A stretch of DNA of 6,821 nt, from assembly GCA_019233415.1 (NCBI GenBank), contig JAFAMK010000047.1, forward strand, positions 1-6,821. The letters are read 5' to 3'. The translations under genes and the position numbers were made by a program. Position 1 is the stretch's first letter. Each line of letters opens with the position of its first letter. The stretch comes from Vulcanimicrobiota bacterium (lineage in GTDB: Bacteria; Vulcanimicrobiota; Vulcanimicrobiia; Vulcanimicrobiales; Vulcanimicrobiaceae). Below, piece by piece: positions 6,101 through 6,821 of this stretch. The notes below the pieces were generated by a model that did no database searches, was not told the origin of the DNA, and saw only the letters and a program-made list of their open reading frames with translations.

Positions 6101-6821
6101 TCTCGCTCGGGATTCTCTCCGGCGGGATCAGCATCACCGTGCAGGGGATGATCCAGGGTGTCTACGCGCAGTTCGAGCCGACCGACAAGAACGTCCCGAG
6201 CGCAACGTTCTTCTACCTGACCGGGACGGTCGCGATCGTCGGCAAGGTCTACGCGACGGTCGACTTCGGGATCATCCAAGCCAACGTCTCGCTGACCGTG
6301 TACGCGTCGGTCAGCCTCGTGTTCGAGACCTACGAGCCGATTTACCTTGAAGTCAGCGCCGGCGTCGAGGTCCGGGTCAGCATCAAGATCATCTTCTTCC
6401 GGATCAGCTTCAGCTTCAGCGCGACGATCCGCGAGTCGTTCACGATCGGTTCGCGCTCGACGCCGCCGTGGCACGTCATCACCGGCAGCCAGGCGCGCTC
6501 GCGCACGCTGCTCGCGCGCGGCGGTGGGCACCCGCGCGTGCGCTCGCGGCGTCCGTCGCGCGCGCTGCCGCGCCGCTTCACCGTGGCCGGCGCGGGGCTT
6601 GCGCCCGAGCCGATCACGATCTACGCGACCCCGGTCGTCACCAAGGCGCTCACGAGCGACTTGCAGGCGCCCGGAACGCCGCCGCCCGACCCCGATCCCG
6701 AAGTCGTCGCGCTCTCGGCGCTGTTGATGATCGAGAACGCGGTCGACGCGCAGGCCGTCACGGCCGCGGAGACGCGGCGCGTCGCGCAGGCCGGCGCGGA
6801 AAGCGACTTCAACCGGCTGCT
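3154..6821 (+). CDS. Giant uncharacterised beta-repeat protein, 3' end outside the window (possibly DUF6603-like)
   Basis: The frame starts with ATG (MDINTLLSLLQGYLSG) after a strong Shine-Dalgarno sequence and has no stop to the window end: 1222 complete codons and two extra bases. The N-terminus is amphipathic rather than a signal peptide, and no transmembrane helix is apparent. Most of residues 30-1110 alternate hydrophobic and polar residues, as in stacked beta strands. A motif like L-x-x-[IL]-x-L-x-[IV]-Y recurs near 295, 331, 458, 602, 678 and 900. Residues 745-760 are a Pro/Ser linker (APPPVPGSSS). Residues 930-990 contain FPFTGAGGFYFAKLSG and glycine-rich strands, and 1030-1105 form a long strand series (GKVYATVDFG, then YEPIYLEVSAGVEV). 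Residues 1115-1142 are Arg-rich and 1171-1183 Pro/Asp-rich, followed by a helical segment to the edge. There is a single cysteine (DCGGG, about residue 233). The order of strands and the late glycine-rich block recall large DUF6603-type bacterial proteins of unknown function, recalled from memory only. Co-expression with the upstream gene suggests a shared assembly. Gene reality is very sure; family assignment is weak. Confidence 0.92.
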   Translation, partial: MDINTLLSLLQGYLSGQTLTIPAQNDLQSPQIDALIGNASYYPQQKLQITLDAGTTLQIVNDTIPVAGVFDQDFLGQTTPRTTAHFYVASGVAQYVQSVGFPASWAFPQSFPALAGGVLDAARFSAPAFVLASADSAPYTAGLNFDGAADFASDGFAPFAWIWPSGTSQRLTGSVVLPADLATGVPTASLAATVTSTTIVMVGVIYDAALTLTTDPTADPTSSLGITSVLDCGGGLAPFQMVGTYDPVTSQIKPTMTEPPVRLNTLDQLVALAGGSSLSNLIPSQFSLGDLLLLNTLQLQLYASASFGTLASISMTVALDTKWTLVPDLVLLDQIRLTFIVGQPTSTSISLTAAITGVFLLTNPDDPTDVAEIDLSVLLPSLVFTGTLAKGTIDLVGAVAHFFGAAPSLGEVLPLVALDFSVDVTNATYELQRATVKPGEQLALMMGSDLPTAVSILELQEISLSLRRTPTLFTATISAIVQLLGATWNVSATYAGNGNWMFAARLAKVWPLLELIEGPNALVPASWGMAIPSQLTRADVVALAYTYDFGSSTFTFNGAAELELTLTPTLTFEIAGAMDLRSNRPGGKNAPAQYTGRVSGTISLNDISLTVFYAFQPNNSQIGFIFEEITGVYDTNSGNPFVRVSFGNTTVGGILEFLIGLGGLGQARLPAPWDVLNSISLNGLQITIYLNTKAIQIVYPISLDLGFIKINKITFDYKAVYGQSQIELSLDASFFGQNYPALAWNPVTQAPPPVPGSSSLFDLQYLALGQHVALRNTDPSKPLDTVSKVITALRNALTPVPDPNANPLAQLPGLAFDSGSNWLIGAQFTIAGTFSMSLVFNDPNVYGLLISVAGEKAGIFKGLQFEILYRKITDSIGVYHIELKLPDVMRRLQMGAVTITLPVVAIDIYTNGDFKLDLGFPASLTDFSRSFALEVFPFTGAGGFYFAKLSGDTSTKVPNIDNGTFAPVIEFGIALAVGLGKSISLGILSGGISITVQGMIQGVYAQFEPTDKNVPSATFFYLTGTVAIVGKVYATVDFGIIQANVSLTVYASVSLVFETYEPIYLEVSAGVEVRVSIKIIFFRISFSFSATIRESFTIGSRSTPPWHVITGSQARSRTLLARGGGHPRVRSRRPSRALPRRFTVAGAGLAPEPITIYATPVVTKALTSDLQAPGTPPPDPDPEVVALSALLMIENAVDAQAVTAAETRRVAQAGAESDFNRL

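Noticed and set aside
3639..6350. 903-codon + strand open frame overlapping the second gene
   Set aside because: It lies wholly inside the 3154 gene in another frame. Its translation is Arg/Asp/Ala-rich without domains, and it has no ribosome binding site. It is a shadow caused by GC-rich codons, whereas the 3154 frame has ordered beta-strand patterning and a Shine-Dalgarno sequence.

Overview
The window is bacterial, very GC-rich DNA that is almost entirely coding. It holds two very large, co-directional + strand genes, both cut by the window edges, and a small family of related short repeats packed into the first ~690 bases. Codons favour G or C in third position, and the opposite strand and other frames carry very long, arginine-rich shadow ORFs, as expected from GC skew. 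There is no rRNA, tRNA or recognised marker gene, so taxonomy is only a guess: a high-GC bacterium of a lineage whose genomes carry the dispersed CCTGAGCTTGTCGAAGG-type repeat.

Layout: (1) Bases 1-105 are a 21-bp tandem array, followed by one dispersed repeat element at 141-166. (2) The first gene ends at 3131. Its frame is open from the window edge straight through the repeats, so the ATG at 189 need not be the real start. It encodes at least 980 residues: a beta-type N-terminal region, a Ser/Pro/Ala linker built from a 24-bp tandem array, a mixed helical middle with a two-copy internal repeat, and a beta-rich C-terminal half. (3) After 22 bases with a good Shine-Dalgarno sequence, the second gene starts at 3154 and stays open to the last base (1222 complete codons). 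It is almost wholly predicted beta structure made of alternating hydrophobic strands, then an Arg-rich and a Pro-rich segment.

The spacing implies that the two genes are co-transcribed and translated together. Both products lack an evident signal peptide, transmembrane helix or catalytic motif. Together they contain a single cysteine in about 2200 residues. They read as parts of one large structural, fibre-like or toxin/adhesin-like assembly rather than as enzymes. The strand pattern of the second protein reminds me of the large uncharacterised DUF6603-type proteins, but this is from memory and unverified.

The most notable signals are three: the repeat family (21-bp array, 24-bp array and two near-identical 26-bp elements all share one core) used as in-frame linker material; the near-absence of cysteine; and the tandem pair of giant uncharacterised beta-rich proteins.
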